DNA of 64,000 nucleotides from Codonopsis lanceolata (lineage: Eukaryota; Streptophyta; Magnoliopsida; Asterales; Campanulaceae): the NCBI GenBank assembly GCA_013146195.2, contig CM028382.1, positions 55,378,526-55,442,525 on the forward strand, read 5' to 3'. The stretch's first letter is position 1. Each line of letters starts with the position of its first letter. The notes under the pieces are model-generated. The model made no database searches. It had not been told where the DNA came from and worked only from the letters and a program-made list of their open reading frames with translations. Shown here in pieces: positions 24,299 to 36,030 of the stretch. The translations under genes and the position numbers were made by a program.

Positions 24299-25981
24299 GG
24301 CCCCACATCTCCCACCATGTATTGGTTCTTTTTCTTTCTTTTTTCTTTTTTGTTTCATCGACAGGGTACAAGGTCCAGGTTAGATTTGATCCCCTGCGAA
24401 TGAAAAGGAAATGTCAATTGGTTGTGGGAGGAGGTGCGATCTGCGTGTATTCTATGGTTGTTTCTCATCAAAAGAGTTGTAGCTGACAGGAGGGGGGAGA
24501 GTGGGAGGACGAAGACATGCATACGGATAGAGATTGAAAAGGAGAGAGGAAAGCCGAGAAATTGCGGGCACCGATCTTCAGGGAGATGAGGGAGAATATA
24601 GTTGTGGGTTAAGGAAAAGGGGAAATCCCATATTCTGAGAAGGGTCTTGTAATATAATATATATGTCCACTTCTCACCATAACGTTTTGTAGTTGTAGTA
24701 AGTTATCATAGTTAGTTATTCTTAGTTCTTTTAGTTATCTTTCTCTTATGCACGTACGTGCATCCCTCTGTTGAGAATTAGTAGTTCTTATGTAAGCAAA
24801 AGCGGAAAGCCTTGCGACTTGCAAGAGAAGAACTTTTTGGCTGTCAGCAAAAGGGTATTAATTTCGCTCGAGGAACCTTTATTTGGTTCGCCCGGTATGG
24901 AAAGTCATTCGAGGTCCAAGCACTAGTAATAGTATAGGTATAGGTGGGAACGTGGAAATGCCCGGTTCCATCCCAGTTCCTATGTGGAGTATCTGACTCC
25001 ATCTACAAAAGAAACAAGGCCCAAAGATGGTCCTCCTCTATTAAGCTTTTGTTTTAGCTGGCTCGAGGTCGAGTTGATATCAGTTTGAACTTGAATTTGA
25101 GCTCGATACACTAGACTAGTTTGTTTGCAAGTACCCTACCTCTCTTCCCCTCAACTGTCACGGCCGCCGGCTGTTCTTCCTTTTCATCTTCCTCCACCAC
25201 TCGATCTGTAGCTTCACAAACTCCCTTGATTTCTCCAAACAATCAATTTGGGAGTACAATTATCCAAACAACCACTTTTCTCATACACTCCCTTCTACTC
25301 GACCATTTACGGTGACGACATCAAACAACTTCAATTCAATGTTGAATCTCGTCACAAGACGCATGACAGCGACAATGGACCCATTTTGCAATCCAGTCAG
25401 AAAATTATAAGGTGAGGAAAAAATGACAGACATGGTGGTCCTGGGGGAGGCTCCGCTCCCATGGAAATTTCCTTTGATAGCATGAACATATATTAGATTT
25501 GAGAAATGGTGGACAACAGAGGGAGGAGAGAGGAAATGAGGAGAGAGAATATGGGTTTATTATAGGGGTGTAAGTTGGAACCGCACAACTGAATCGAACC
25601 AAATTTGGTTTGGTTTTTTCGAATACGGTTCGGTTTCGGTTTCAAAAATTGGAAAGCAGTTTAATTTAGTTCGATTCACGTTTTTGGTATCGAATCAAAC
25701 CAAATTAACTTATATATTTTTATTTATTTATTATATAGTATATTATATAATATTTGTTAATTATCTTGAACCTTCAGATCATCTAATATATATAATCTAA
25801 GCCCTTGATTTATTTTTACCAAACATAACTACTAGTCAGGATTAAATGTTCTGAAAAGTTAACTACTTGTCAGGATTCATTTTATCGGACATAACTACTT
25901 GCCATGATTAAATCTCAATTTCCATAAGCGTATGTACAACCGTTAATTCTAGCAACAGTTAATTACTGAGATTTTATCGGC
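24299..25981. other. 3' flank of the ARID4-type gene and intergenic sequence
   Basis: 24299-24800 is probably 3' UTR and downstream sequence. A short Ser/Thr-rich open stretch at 25121-25315 was not recognised and has no splice partner. At about 25575-25690, runs of GGTTTGGTTT/CGGTTTCGGTTT resemble low-complexity DNA often found in plant repeats. No gene is called. Confidence 0.45.
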
Positions 25982-26800
25982 GTGATATACTTAATACAAC
26001 ACCTATAAAATGCTTAATACAACACTTTTGAAAAGTATTTGACCAAAATACCCATTACCAAATTTAATTTTTTTGTTTTTTTTTTGTTAAATTTAATTTA
26101 ACAAATTTTACAATTAAAATATTAATTAATTTGATTTAGTTACTAAGCACAATTAAATTATTAATTAATTTGATTAATTACTAAGCACAATTAATTTACT
26201 AATTAATTTGATTTAGTTACTAAGTGAATTTTTTTTTTGTGTATAAATATAACAGATTGTAAAATCTTGACCAATAAGTAAAAAATTGTATTTTTCTCTC
26301 AAAATTTTAATCAGTCAAAGCTTAAAAAAGTCTACCAATTTGGAAGCAAATCGGTTAAAAAAAAGTGTTGAAACGTGGATATGGACGATGATGACGATGT
26401 TACATTTACCACTGATGCAAACTTTACGGTAATCTTTATTTCTAATTATTCGATTTTTATCTCCAAATGTTCAATTTTTATCTATTAATTTTTTTAAATG
26501 CCATGTTTAAATTTTTATCTATTTCTCTCCAAATGTTCAAAGCAGCCCAGCCCCATTTGGACTGATTCCCAACCAGTCCCTAACAGTCCTTTTTTTTTTA
26601 ATTTAAACCAATTCAAATATTATTCATTAATCAATTTAATTAATAAATTGTGTTTAAATTATTGTAGTTTCTAAATATAAAATTAGGTAAATTAAATTTA
26701 ACAAAAAACAAAAAATTTAAATTAGGTAAAAGGTATTTTGGTCAAATACTTTTCAAAAATGCTATATTAAGCATTTTATAGGTGTTGTATTAAATATCAC
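25982..26800. mobile_element. MULE-like MITE with long TIRs
   Basis: Left end GTGATATACTTAATACAACA and right end ...GGTGTTGTATTAAATATCAC are inverted repeats that continue inward for roughly 120 bp with mismatches (through AAAAGTATTTGACCAAAATACC). Flanks TTTTATCGG (25972-25980) and TGTTATCCG (26801-26809) agree at 7 of 9 positions, which fits a decayed 9-bp duplication as left by Mutator-like elements. The inside is AT-rich and non-coding apart from a small tandem repeat. Confidence 0.7.
26115..26230. repeat. Short tandem repeat inside the MITE
   Basis: About three diverged copies of a unit near 40 bp containing ATTAATTTGATTTAGTTACT and AAGCACAATTAA. Confidence 0.7.
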
Positions 26801-27435
26801 TGTTATCCGAAAAAGTAAATAATCCCCTACAAAATCTCAAACATATATTAATTGTTAGACTATTATTTCTTCCTCTGTTTATGCTTATTTACAATGATGC
26901 TTTTGCAGAGTTAATTCACTCCAATGGCAATGATGTCCCTCCACCACCGACTGCCTTGGTTGAGATCTCAAAATGACAATCTGATTTTTATTTTAGATTT
27001 GCTTTAATATGCATTAGTATATGTGCCCGTGTCATATGCACGGTGTCAATATGAGACCAGTTCAATAAATGGTCGAGATAAACAAAACTCATAATTGACG
27101 GGATAATTCAGTTCTCAGTAATTGTAGAGAAGTAATTCAAACATAACTCATAATTGAGGGGTTTATTTGTAACCCACATACTTACGAATTAATTTGAACC
27201 GTCAGTAGTATTTAGCACAATTTGATCAGGGCCACCAATTAGTCCCTGAGATCTTTTATAATATATTAATATGCATTATTAAATGAATATTGTTTTGGTT
27301 TTTTTTGGTGGGGGTGGAATTTTGATTTTCATTGGGGATGATTTAACGATTAGTTTTCCATTGCCATCGATTTTTCCATATAAATGAAGGTAAGTGTACT
27401 TTGATCATTTTTAGAAAAATAAGATGAGAAATCTA

Positions 27436-27495
<60 letters not shown>

Positions 27496-28161
27496 GACAA
27501 ATGTATATTTCTCCCTCCAAAATTATACTTTTGAATTTTTGACTTTTGAGTTACCATTCAAATATTTCTATCTCATATCTTATATCTTCTGGTTGTATTT
27601 CTCTTTCTCTTTTATGTCTTCTCCATATTTTCTCTATCATCACCACCATCTCATCTTTTTAAATTATGTTTAAACATTTTTCTCTTTTTAAACAAAAAAA
27701 ATAGTAACTAAAACAAAAATAATAGTTCCGGAGTCAAGAAAACAAAAATATAAGATGTTAGTAAAATAAAAATAATTTATGGAAAAAGCCATTATAAAAA
27801 TATAAGTTACAGAATCAACAAAATAAAAATAATTTAATGTGGAGGTTAGTAAAATAAAATAATTTACAGAACAAAAGTTTTTTAAAAATTCTTATAAAAA
27901 AGTAAAATAAAAATATTTGATGGAACAAAAAAAATAGTTACGGAGTCAATAAAACAAAACAATTTAAACTGAGGTTACTAAAATAATTTCGTTATTTTTT
28001 ATTTTAGCTTATTTTCTTATCATAAATTTATTTATTCATAAAATACAAATATAATTTAATAAAAGTAATCATTCAAAATGAAGAACTTATTTGAGTTCAG
28101 ATTTTATTTGTAGAGTGGAAAAAAATTAAATTTATTCGAAAACATTCATTTTACATAGTTT
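26801..28161. other. AT-rich intergenic region with an (AT)n tract
   Basis: Includes a pure (AT)n microsatellite at about 27438-27493. At 27020-27050 a GTGCCCGTG ... CACGG hairpin-like sequence resembles ends of plant Helitrons and could belong to the Helitron whose tail is at 28162-28729. From 27690-27960 a diverged repeat (AAAATAAAAATAATTTA with GGAG/CAGAGTCAA variants) recurs. No gene is seen. Confidence 0.5.
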
Positions 28162-28619
28162 TTGAATAGTATAAAGTGTTCATGGTTGTCAGATCATGAA
28201 TTGACACTTAAAATTGATATTCCAGTAATGCTATTGAGAAACATTGACCATGCTGCAGGGTTGTGCAATGGAACAAGATTAAGCATCATAAATCTTGGGA
28301 ATCATATTATTGAAACAATTTTTTTGAAAGGAAACAATGTTAGAGAAAAGGTTTTTATCATAAAATTGTTATTAACTCTATTCGATATAAGATTGTCTTT
28401 CATGTTTCAAAGAAGACAATTACCATTGCTGGTATCATATATAATAACAATTAACAAGTGTCAAAGTCAATAATTACATGTAGCCGTAGATCTCTTTTTG
28501 AAGAAACTAGATATTAATATGCGTTGAAAATGAAAAACCAACTAATAAGATAACAAATGTTGTGTATAAAGAATTTTTTTAGAATATATAATGATTAGTG
28601 ATATACTTATGTGTAATTA
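28162..28619 (+). pseudogene. C-terminal remnant of a Helitron PIF1-like helicase
   Basis: The frame 28162-28473 reads KIDIPVMLLRNIDHAAGLCN, GTRLSIINLGNHII and FQRRQLPLLVSYIITINKCQ. These match the last helicase motifs of plant Helitron Rep/helicase proteins. After a stop the similarity resumes in another frame near 28520-28580 (ENEKPTNKITNVVYKE). Motifs I-IV and the Rep domain are missing. Decayed and inactive. Confidence 0.88.
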
Positions 28620-28688
28620 TTAATAAACCAATTATTTTTATTTTATTCTTTAAGATTTTTTATCCTCTTTATTTTATTTATTTACGAT

Positions 28689-28729
28689 TTAGTTGACGTG
28701 CATTTATCGCACGGGTTAAGAAAACTAGT
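28689..28729 (+). mobile_element. Helitron 3' terminus
   Basis: A perfect 5-bp stem CGTGC (28697-28701) / GCACG (28709-28713) with a 7-base loop is followed 11 bases later by CTAGT at 28725-28729. A hairpin 10-12 bases before CTRRT is the standard Helitron 3' end, and it follows the helicase remnant in the right orientation. The next base is G rather than the usual T. Confidence 0.75.
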
Positions 28730-29325
28730 GTTACATTTAACGGGGAGAGGGGAATCTAAATAAGAAATGCAGTGTAGGACTAAATTAATTTTTCTTTAGT
28801 TATAGGACCAAAAAATGGTTTTATTAAACTCCAGAGACTAGAGACAAAAAAAAATTAAATCATTTAAAAAAAAAAAGTTTCTCTGATCAACTTGGAGTCG
28901 GCTGTGGATAAAAAGCAAGTTCAAGTATGTTGGACTCGAAACAAGCAGGTTGTTTAGCTCGAAAATGATTGGATACACTGATACTGGATAGACAATCTAA
29001 CTTAAACACAGCTCGAGCCTCGAGTCCACCAAGGGGATATACAAGTAGAAAATTAGTAAAAGAAAGGTTTACACTTTACAGTAATGTGATATACGTACTT
29101 AATTTGTTGTTCAAATTAAATGGAGTACGTTGAACAGACGAAGTCAGGCCTTTGAAATATTCCAGGCAAGTTGTCTTGTTGTTGGAAATTGCTTCAATAA
29201 ACTCTTCCGCATTCTTATCAAAAGAAGTGCAGCGATCCTCCATATCCCCCTCCCTCCTCATACTCTAGAAAAATCGCTGATTCTGAAACTCTAACAGGCA
29301 ATGATCTAGGCGCTCATCCTCAGCA
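28730..29325. other. Upstream region of the first RBR gene
   Basis: Short intergenic stretch with poly-A runs and no recognised coding sequence. The last 100 bases before the ATG at 29326 are CT-rich and probably leader. No clear TATA box was picked out. Confidence 0.4.
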
Positions 29326-30114
29326 ATGGAAGACGGAGCATGGAACGCTGATGTTGTTGATGAATTTTACTTCTCAGCGCTCCATGATCATGACCAACTA
29401 CTCCCAATTTCAGACGAGGATTATGCTGAAGAGTTGCAACTGCAAGAGGCTCTCTTCTCATCATCCTCTGTTCAACAGATTAATGCTCCATCATCATCAA
29501 AGTCTGCAATGAGAGAAGCCGGCCAATCTTCAGCAAGGTTCTGTAATATCTGTATGGATACAAAGCCAGCCGAAGAAATGTTCATAAACAGCGGCACGTG
29601 TCCACATTCATTTTGCAATGACTGCATCAGCAAATACATAGCAGCCAAAATTCAAGAAAACATAGCTATGGTTAAATGTCCAGATGTGAAATGTAAGGGT
29701 GTGATTGGACCCGAATCTTGTCATTCCATCCTTCCTAACCAAGTTCTGGAGAGATGGGACAACGCACTGTGTGAATCTCTCATCCTTGGCTCCCAGAAAT
29801 TTTACTGTCCGTTCAAAGATTGTCAAACGTTGTTGGTTGATGACGGAGAAGAGGTTGTGACTGTATCAGAATGCCCGAATTGCAGAAGATTGTTCTGTGC
29901 CCAATGCAAGGTGGTGTGGCATACCGGGATGGATTGCAGGGAGTTTCGGAGTTTGAATAAAGATGAGAGAGAAAGGGAAGATATGATGTTGATGGAGCTT
30001 GCCAAGAACAAGAAATGGAGGAGGTGCCCTAGCTGTAAGTTTTACGTTGAAAAAAAGGAAGGCTGCTTGCACATTGTTTGCAGGTTAGTTACTTAATTTT
30101 GAAGCCTTTAATTG

Positions 30115-30165
<51 letters not shown>

Positions 30166-30444
30166 GGAGTAAGCAAAATCTTAGGTAAGACCATTTTACA
30201 TATATTTTTTGCAAGACGGATCATCTTTAGTTACCTATTATGTGTTGATGGGTTAAGTTGTGAGAGAGTGAGACTCCATCTTATGAATTAAGATCTGTAA
30301 GACTATTTATAGGAGACCTACTATACATTCTCTTGAGATTTATTGATCTCTTAATTTTCTTTCTTCTTTTTCAGATGTAAATTTGAGTTCTGCTATGGAT
30401 GTGGATCAAGTTATGGTTCAACTCATCGGTGTCCACCAACTTAA
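29326..30444 (+). CDS. RBR-type (RING-IBR-RING2) E3 ubiquitin ligase, RSL1/RNF144-like
   Basis: Two exons, 29326-30083 and 30375-30444, splice at CAG/GT ... TTTTTCAG to give 275 residues. RING1 starts at Cys73 (CNICMDTK ... CPHSFCNDC) and ends with CPDVKC. IBR spans about residues 141-204 (CPFKDC, CPNC, FCAQCKVVWH, C204). RING2 begins CPSC (234-237) with the presumed catalytic Cys247 in EGCLHIVC and the last zinc ligands encoded by exon 2 (CKFEFCYGCG). RBR ligases accept ubiquitin on the RING2 cysteine before passing it to substrate. It is compact, lacking an Ariadne autoinhibitory domain, like the plant RSL1/RNF144-type group. No transmembrane helix follows RING2. All expected Cys/His ligands appear present. 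Substrate unknown. A paralogue lies 13.7 kb downstream on the same strand. Confidence 0.9.
30118..30163. repeat. (AT)n microsatellite in the RBR intron
   Basis: A pure alternating AT run about 45 bp long inside the single intron of the RBR gene, 35 bases after the donor site. Confidence 0.95.
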
Positions 30445-31700
30445 TGAGCTTACTCAAGTTTCTTGCTTTTGCTTTAGTTCTTGCGTTTAGTGAGGCAATT
30501 TGAATATGTAATTTTTAGTTTTGGAATATCGTATTCATCTATATCAAGGGGTGAAATTTTGAAAATTCATTCTAGTATAGTATGTGGTCTCATTGCATGC
30601 AAATTGAGCTAACATTTTAAAGCAAGATGATCATCTTCTTTGTCATTGCATATTGAGGGTACATCATAAGAGCATGTGTTGCAAGTTTTAATTATAATAC
30701 CGTAATTCATTTTCTGAGAGATTTCCATTAGGAAGGAGGGAAGCTAGATGTAATTGTGTAGTGTTCCACTTGTCCCAAACTAGTTGTTTATTTTTGTTCA
30801 CTACTATAGTACTATACTACTATTATATAAAATTAGTTTTATAACCGTGCATTAATCACACGTGGATATATCTCTTTTAATTAAATTATACTTAAATAAA
30901 ATAAAAATTATAAACAAAATAAAAAAATAAAGAAAAAACATGATAAATGGAACAAATTACTCCTATATCGGTATAATTAATATAATTTAATCCATTATTT
31001 TATGAATTGTTTAAGTCATTTTCTCATTCATAATTTTCTATAGTTTAATTATTGATATTTTTTGTTATTAAAATTTAGGATCTTAAGTAGTACGGAGTAT
31101 AAATAGTAATTTAGATGTATATTCTTCTCTATATAACATATAGATTTATTAACTATTTATAATTTGTGGTGGTATCTACTACTATAATTTAATCGTATAT
31201 ATTCCTATAATTTACCAATAAGTTAATTGTGATTATTTGCAAAAATAAATTTTGTTTTGATATTATAATTTCAGATACGATGAAAAAAGACACAAAAGTT
31301 TCAAATACAAGTCATATATGAAGATTTCCATAGCATGCTTTTTATAATTAATTGTGGTTATATATTTTATTTTGTAATAATATGTATTCAATGAATATGT
31401 TTTTTTATGGTACATTTGTTCTTATTCCAATGTTATTTGCTCATTTTAATTAATCAGTAAATTAAGTATATATCAAAAAAGATTTGTATTTACATATTTT
31501 CAATGAGTGGCTACTTCTATTAAATAGTACTACATAGAAACTCGGTATTTTCTAACACATGTGCATATTTGTACATTTTCAATAAATCTTGAGAGTTGTG
31601 TAATTAAATTTGTGTTCTCAATGCACATTTGTTCTTAAAGATGACTTTCTTTTTTTTTAGTAAGTACATTTTGACAGGATTGTATCTCTTTTAGACTACC

Positions 31701-31780
<80 letters not shown>

Positions 31781-33049
31781 CTCTCTCGTTTTGGGCCAAA
31801 AGTCGATTTGAAAGTAGAACTTTTTAAGAAAATGCTCCATCAGTTCCAAAATTTTTGTCTGGGGGCTGACTTGACGCACGGTTTAAAAAACACATTTGAT
31901 TTGATTATTAATATTATTTGATGTATTATTTATTTAAAAGACCATGTGTATGTGATTCAAAATTAAAGTACGATGAAAATATAAGGATACAGTAGTAAAA
32001 CTGTTGTACTAAAAAGGAGAATTTTTAAATAACACAATTATTTTGAGATGAACGAAAAAAGAAAGCAAAATATTATTTTGGGACGTAGAGATATTGGCAT
32101 CCACTAGAGTTGTCAAACGGCCTGGCTCAAGCCCACCAGACTTCACTTGACGGTGGGTTGTGTTGACCCGACCCAAAATAGTGACGGGCCTTATAGAACT
32201 CAAGCTGAGTTCAAGCGTACTTCGGGCCTATGGGCCAAAAAAATAAATATTTTTTTATTAAAAAAAAACTCACAAATTAGTTAATTAAAGTTATATAACA
32301 TATCAAAAGTTCGAAATACACATACTAGTCGTTACACAATTACAAAGTAAAAGTACAACCACCGCAAATATAAATAAAAGTAGTAAGTTCAACAATTAAA
32401 CGAAACAAAAACTTGAAAAACTATATTGTTATAGACCAAAGATAAAATGCATGTGCTACTTGAAGGGTATTTTTTCAAAAAAAAAAAGTTATAAGTAAAT
32501 TGAAGTTCATTATACTATTCTCAATTTTCTAATTTGTGTTTTCTAAGGATAGACAGTTTTTCGGGTTCTAGTTTGCAAAACCATACTAACTAGCAAATGT
32601 TCATTTTTTAATTTGCCCAACATAATCTAGTATTTAAATTTTATATTTTTATCAAGTTTATACTATTAATGTTTTTTATTAGCTAATATCAGATAGAGAA
32701 ACTCAATTGAATAGATCAGTTTCGATAAGATTACTAATCACAATCATACTAAACTAGATTGGAACTTGAATGATCAACCCCAGTTCCTCTTTGTAAGTAT
32801 CTGTTCCATCAATTTAGAATATGAGTTTCAACCAAAAAGAGTACAATGATTTGGAAATAACCAAAAGAAAATAAAAAAAATCTGAATGAATATCTGATAA
32901 TTTTTGCTTTTTGGGGTTTATGTTTTAGTTTTTAATTTTTTAAGGGAGAATTTCAAGTGGGTACAATTTTGAAAACATGTTTTCATATAGAACCATCAAT
33001 TTTTTGGACATTTCATTTAACTACAAATTGCTTGCCAAATGACAAAAAA
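30445..33049. other. AT-rich intergenic region with repeats
   Basis: Holds the 3' flank of the RBR gene, a Helitron-like hairpin motif near 30840-30875 (CCGTGCATTAATCACACG), an (AT)n run at about 31706-31775, and a degenerate mariner-like MITE at about 31786-32090 whose inner sequence resembles those at 18.8 and 38.9 kb. At 32105-32117 a hAT-like end AGAGTTGTCAAA begins a GGGCC-rich stretch. No gene is seen. Confidence 0.5.
31706..31775. repeat. (AT)n microsatellite
   Basis: Alternating AT run of about 70 bp. It borders the mariner-like MITE fragment, which may have inserted at TA sequence. Confidence 0.95.
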
Positions 33050-34810
33050 TGCCATTAATGAAGAACAAAGCGATCCGGCATTATGCGAGGGACCAAATCA
33101 AGCCGAAACTTCGATGCCAAAATCTTTGGCATCGGGATGCATTGGCGGCATTAATGCGAGGACCAAATCAATCGAACTTCGATGCAAATCTTTGGCATCG
33201 GGATGCATTAACGGCATTAATGCGGGACCAAATCAATCGAAACTACGATGCCAATGCGGCATCGGGATGCGATTTAATACGGAGGACCAAATCAATCAAG
33301 AAACTACGATGCCAAGATCTTTGGAATCAGGATGCATTTGACAGCATTAATGCAGGACCAAAATCAATCCAGAAACTCTGATGCCAAGCCCTGGCATCAG
33401 GATGCATTTGACAGAAAATCAATCCGAAACTCGATGCCAAGTGCTTGGCATCGGGATGCATTGACATTATGCGGGGACCAAATCAATCAGAAACTTCGAT
33501 GCCAAGCGCTTGGCATCGGCATCAGATGCGATTGGCGGCATTAACGAGGACCAAAATCAATCGAGAAACTTCGATGCCAAGCCACGGCATCGGGATGCAT
33601 TAATGAGAAAATCAATCGAGAAACTTCGATGCAATCTTTGGCATCGGGATGCGATTTAACGGCATTAATGCGAGGACCAAATCAATCGAAACTTCGATGC
33701 CAAATGCGGCATCGGGATGCGATTGACGGCATTAATGCGGGACCAAAACAATCGAAACTCGATGCCAAGTGCGGCATCGGGATGCATTGGCAGCATTAAT
33801 GCGAGGACCAAAATCAATCCGAAACTCGATGCCAAGCCACGGCATCGGGATGCATTGACAGAAAAATCAATCCGAAACTCGATGCCAAGTGCGGCATCGG
33901 GATGCATTGGCGGCATTAATGCGGGCCAAAACAATCGAAACTCGATGCCAAGTCTTTGGCATCGGGATGCATTAACGGCATTAATGCGGGACCAAAATCA
34001 ATCGAAACTTCGATGCCAAGCCACGGCATCGGGATGCATTGACAAAAATCAATCCGAAACTACGATGCCAAGTCGGCATCGGGATGCATTGATATTTTGG
34101 AGGACCAAAATCAATACGAAAACTCGATGCCAAGTTCGGCATCGGGATGCATTTGATAGTATTTTGGAGGACCAAATTAATCCGAATCGAAACTTCGATG
34201 CCAAGTCTTGGCATCGGGATGCATTAACGACATTATGCGGGACCAAATCAATCAGAAACTTCGATGCCAATCATTGGCATCGGGATGCATTGACGAAAAA
34301 TCAATCCGAAACTTCGTGCGATGCCAAGCGGCATCGGGATGCATTAACGGACATTATGCATGACCAAAATCAATCGAAACTCGATGCCAAGTGCGGCATC
34401 GGGATGCATTGATAGTATTTTGGAGAACCAAATTAATCAAGAACCTCGATGCCAAGCCACGGCATCGGGATGCGTTGACTTGATTTTGGAAGACAAAAAT
34501 CAATCCAAAAACTCGATGCCAAGTCTTTGGCATCGGGATACATTGATAGTATTTTGGAGGACCAAATCAATCTAGAAACTCGATGCCAAGTCTTTGTCGG
34601 CATCGGGATGCATTGACAGAAAATCAATCCGAAACTACGATGCCAAGCTGTTGGCATCGGGATGCATTTGACTTGATTTTGGAAGACAAAAATCAATCGA
34701 AAACTTCGATGCCAAGCCGGCATCGGGATGCATTAACTGATATTATGCGGTACCAAATTAATCCAAAAACTCGATGCCAAGCCACGGCATCGGGATGGAT
34801 TTAACAAGGT
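33050..34810. repeat. Hairpin-rich minisatellite, about 27 units of 50-75 bp
   Basis: Each unit contains GATGCC-n-GGCATCGGGATGCATT followed by a spacer such as GACGGCATTAATGCGGGACC and AAAATCAATCGAAACT. I counted 27 GATGC(C)AA cores. Two overlapping palindromes are built in: GATGCC/GGCATC (up to CGATGCCAA/TTGGCATCG) and GCATC-GG-GATGC. A third, GCATTAATGC, occurs in many spacers. Units vary mainly by small insertions in the spacer, such as TATTTTGGAGGACC in the right half. Open frames up to 231 codons run through it only because stops are rare in the unit. It lies beside an LTR-like region, so it may be the repeat array of a retroelement. Confidence 0.92.
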
Positions 34811-35260
34811 ATTTTGAAAAACAATCAAATAGAAACTCTTTCAGCGAGAAATTCCTTAGAACAAGCCTATGGCGGCTTAGGGTTCTTCAAGCAAAAAGCA
34901 AAAAATCAAATTTTATTAAAAACTACCCAAATAATGTTCAATAGGGTATTTATATGCCCTAACAATCCAAACCCTAAAAGGAAAAGTCTTAAACAAAAAG
35001 AGCGAAAAAGCTCGAAAACTTGAGGCCCATAACAGTACTTAAACAGCGTTTTTGGGCTAAAATGAATAGTTCACGGGGTAAACCGGTGAATCTTGTAGAG
35101 CTCGTCGAGAGCTTCGATTTGATATCTTTGTGGGTCCCGTAATTCATCCGGACGAAAGTTATGCTCCGTTAAAGTTAGCCCCGCCGTTAGCGTGCTCTCT
35201 ACTAGTGCTTAACGGAAACTAACGGAGAAACTAACGGAGCTGTCAAACCCAACTTTGAAC
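34811..35260 (-). mobile_element. LTR-like region next to the minisatellite
   Basis: On the minus strand: AACGGAG-type repeats like those of the LTRs at 0.75 and 58.7 kb (35160-35230), a TATA-like CATATAAATACC (about 34946-34957), then a leader with AACCCTAAGCCGCC running into the minisatellite. This order suggests U3, R and U5 of a gypsy LTR reading into the repeat array. No PBS, gag or second LTR was found. Confidence 0.4.
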
Positions 35261-35639
35261 TTGAACTCTTACCAAATGTCAACCTTATGTGCCTCGGTAA
35301 CAAAGGACAATCTAATGTTGTTAAATAGCGAGAAAATCAAGAAGAAATGCGATGAAGGAGATGAAGAAGTAACCTCTCGAACCCTTGAGGTTTGTGCATT
35401 CTTTGAAGAATTAATTTTCTTTCCTTTTTCTATGGAGAATTATTAATAATGTCTTCTGTTTCAAACATTTCAAATACTCCATTACTTATTTTCGGTTTAC
35501 CCCTTCCTTGCAAATACTAGACAAATACAAGGAAAAGCTAATTACTAGAATACAAGGAAAACACCACCAAAAACCATGACAAATACAAGGAAAAGCTAGA
35601 ATCATTGCAATATCTCATCCGCTACCACCAGCGCCACTT

Positions 35640-36030
35640 ATTTCTTCCTTCCTCATCATCGCTCTCGCTCCAACGGCTATGGGAAAGAATTGACTGGGAG
35701 ACCCACATTCTTGGCCTCCTTTCGAAGCCGTGATAGAGACCCACCACCACTATCCAACACTTCATAGCTCCTTTCTTCACAGTACCCTTTACCTCCATCT
35801 GGCCGGAATCAAGTCCCTTAACGTCATCGAAGCATGCAAGGCCACGAAACTTCGGTAGGCTCAAAGCAAGCGGTACCATCGAGAAGGTCTCCTACATCCA
35901 TGCTGCTTTCAAGTCATACCCCATCGCTTCAAAGCTTGCATAGCTAAACCCATCTTCGGGGTTACATGAATAGTGGAAATAGCAACTTGTTCGATGGCAT
36001 TCATGAGTAACCACATGGGTCGAGAGGAAT
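35640..36030 (-). pseudogene. SAMDC: S-adenosylmethionine decarboxylase C-terminal fragment
   Basis: Minus strand, several frames. It has DPCGYS, then NAIEQVAISTIHVTP, PEDGFSYASFEAMGYDLK, DVGDLL, ACFEPTE, VKGYCEERSYEVLDSGG and WSESDDEE. These follow in order the C-terminal third of plant SAMDC (a polyamine-pathway enzyme), though shifts break the frame between them. The processing site and active-site regions further upstream are missing. It is a pseudogene fragment. The plant SAMDC main ORF is usually intronless, so retroposition and DNA capture cannot be told apart. No flanking inverted repeats were found. Confidence 0.75.

Noticed and set aside
33050..34810. CRISPR array
   Set aside because: Plant nuclear context, units are contiguous variants of one sequence rather than identical repeats with unrelated spacers, and no cas genes.
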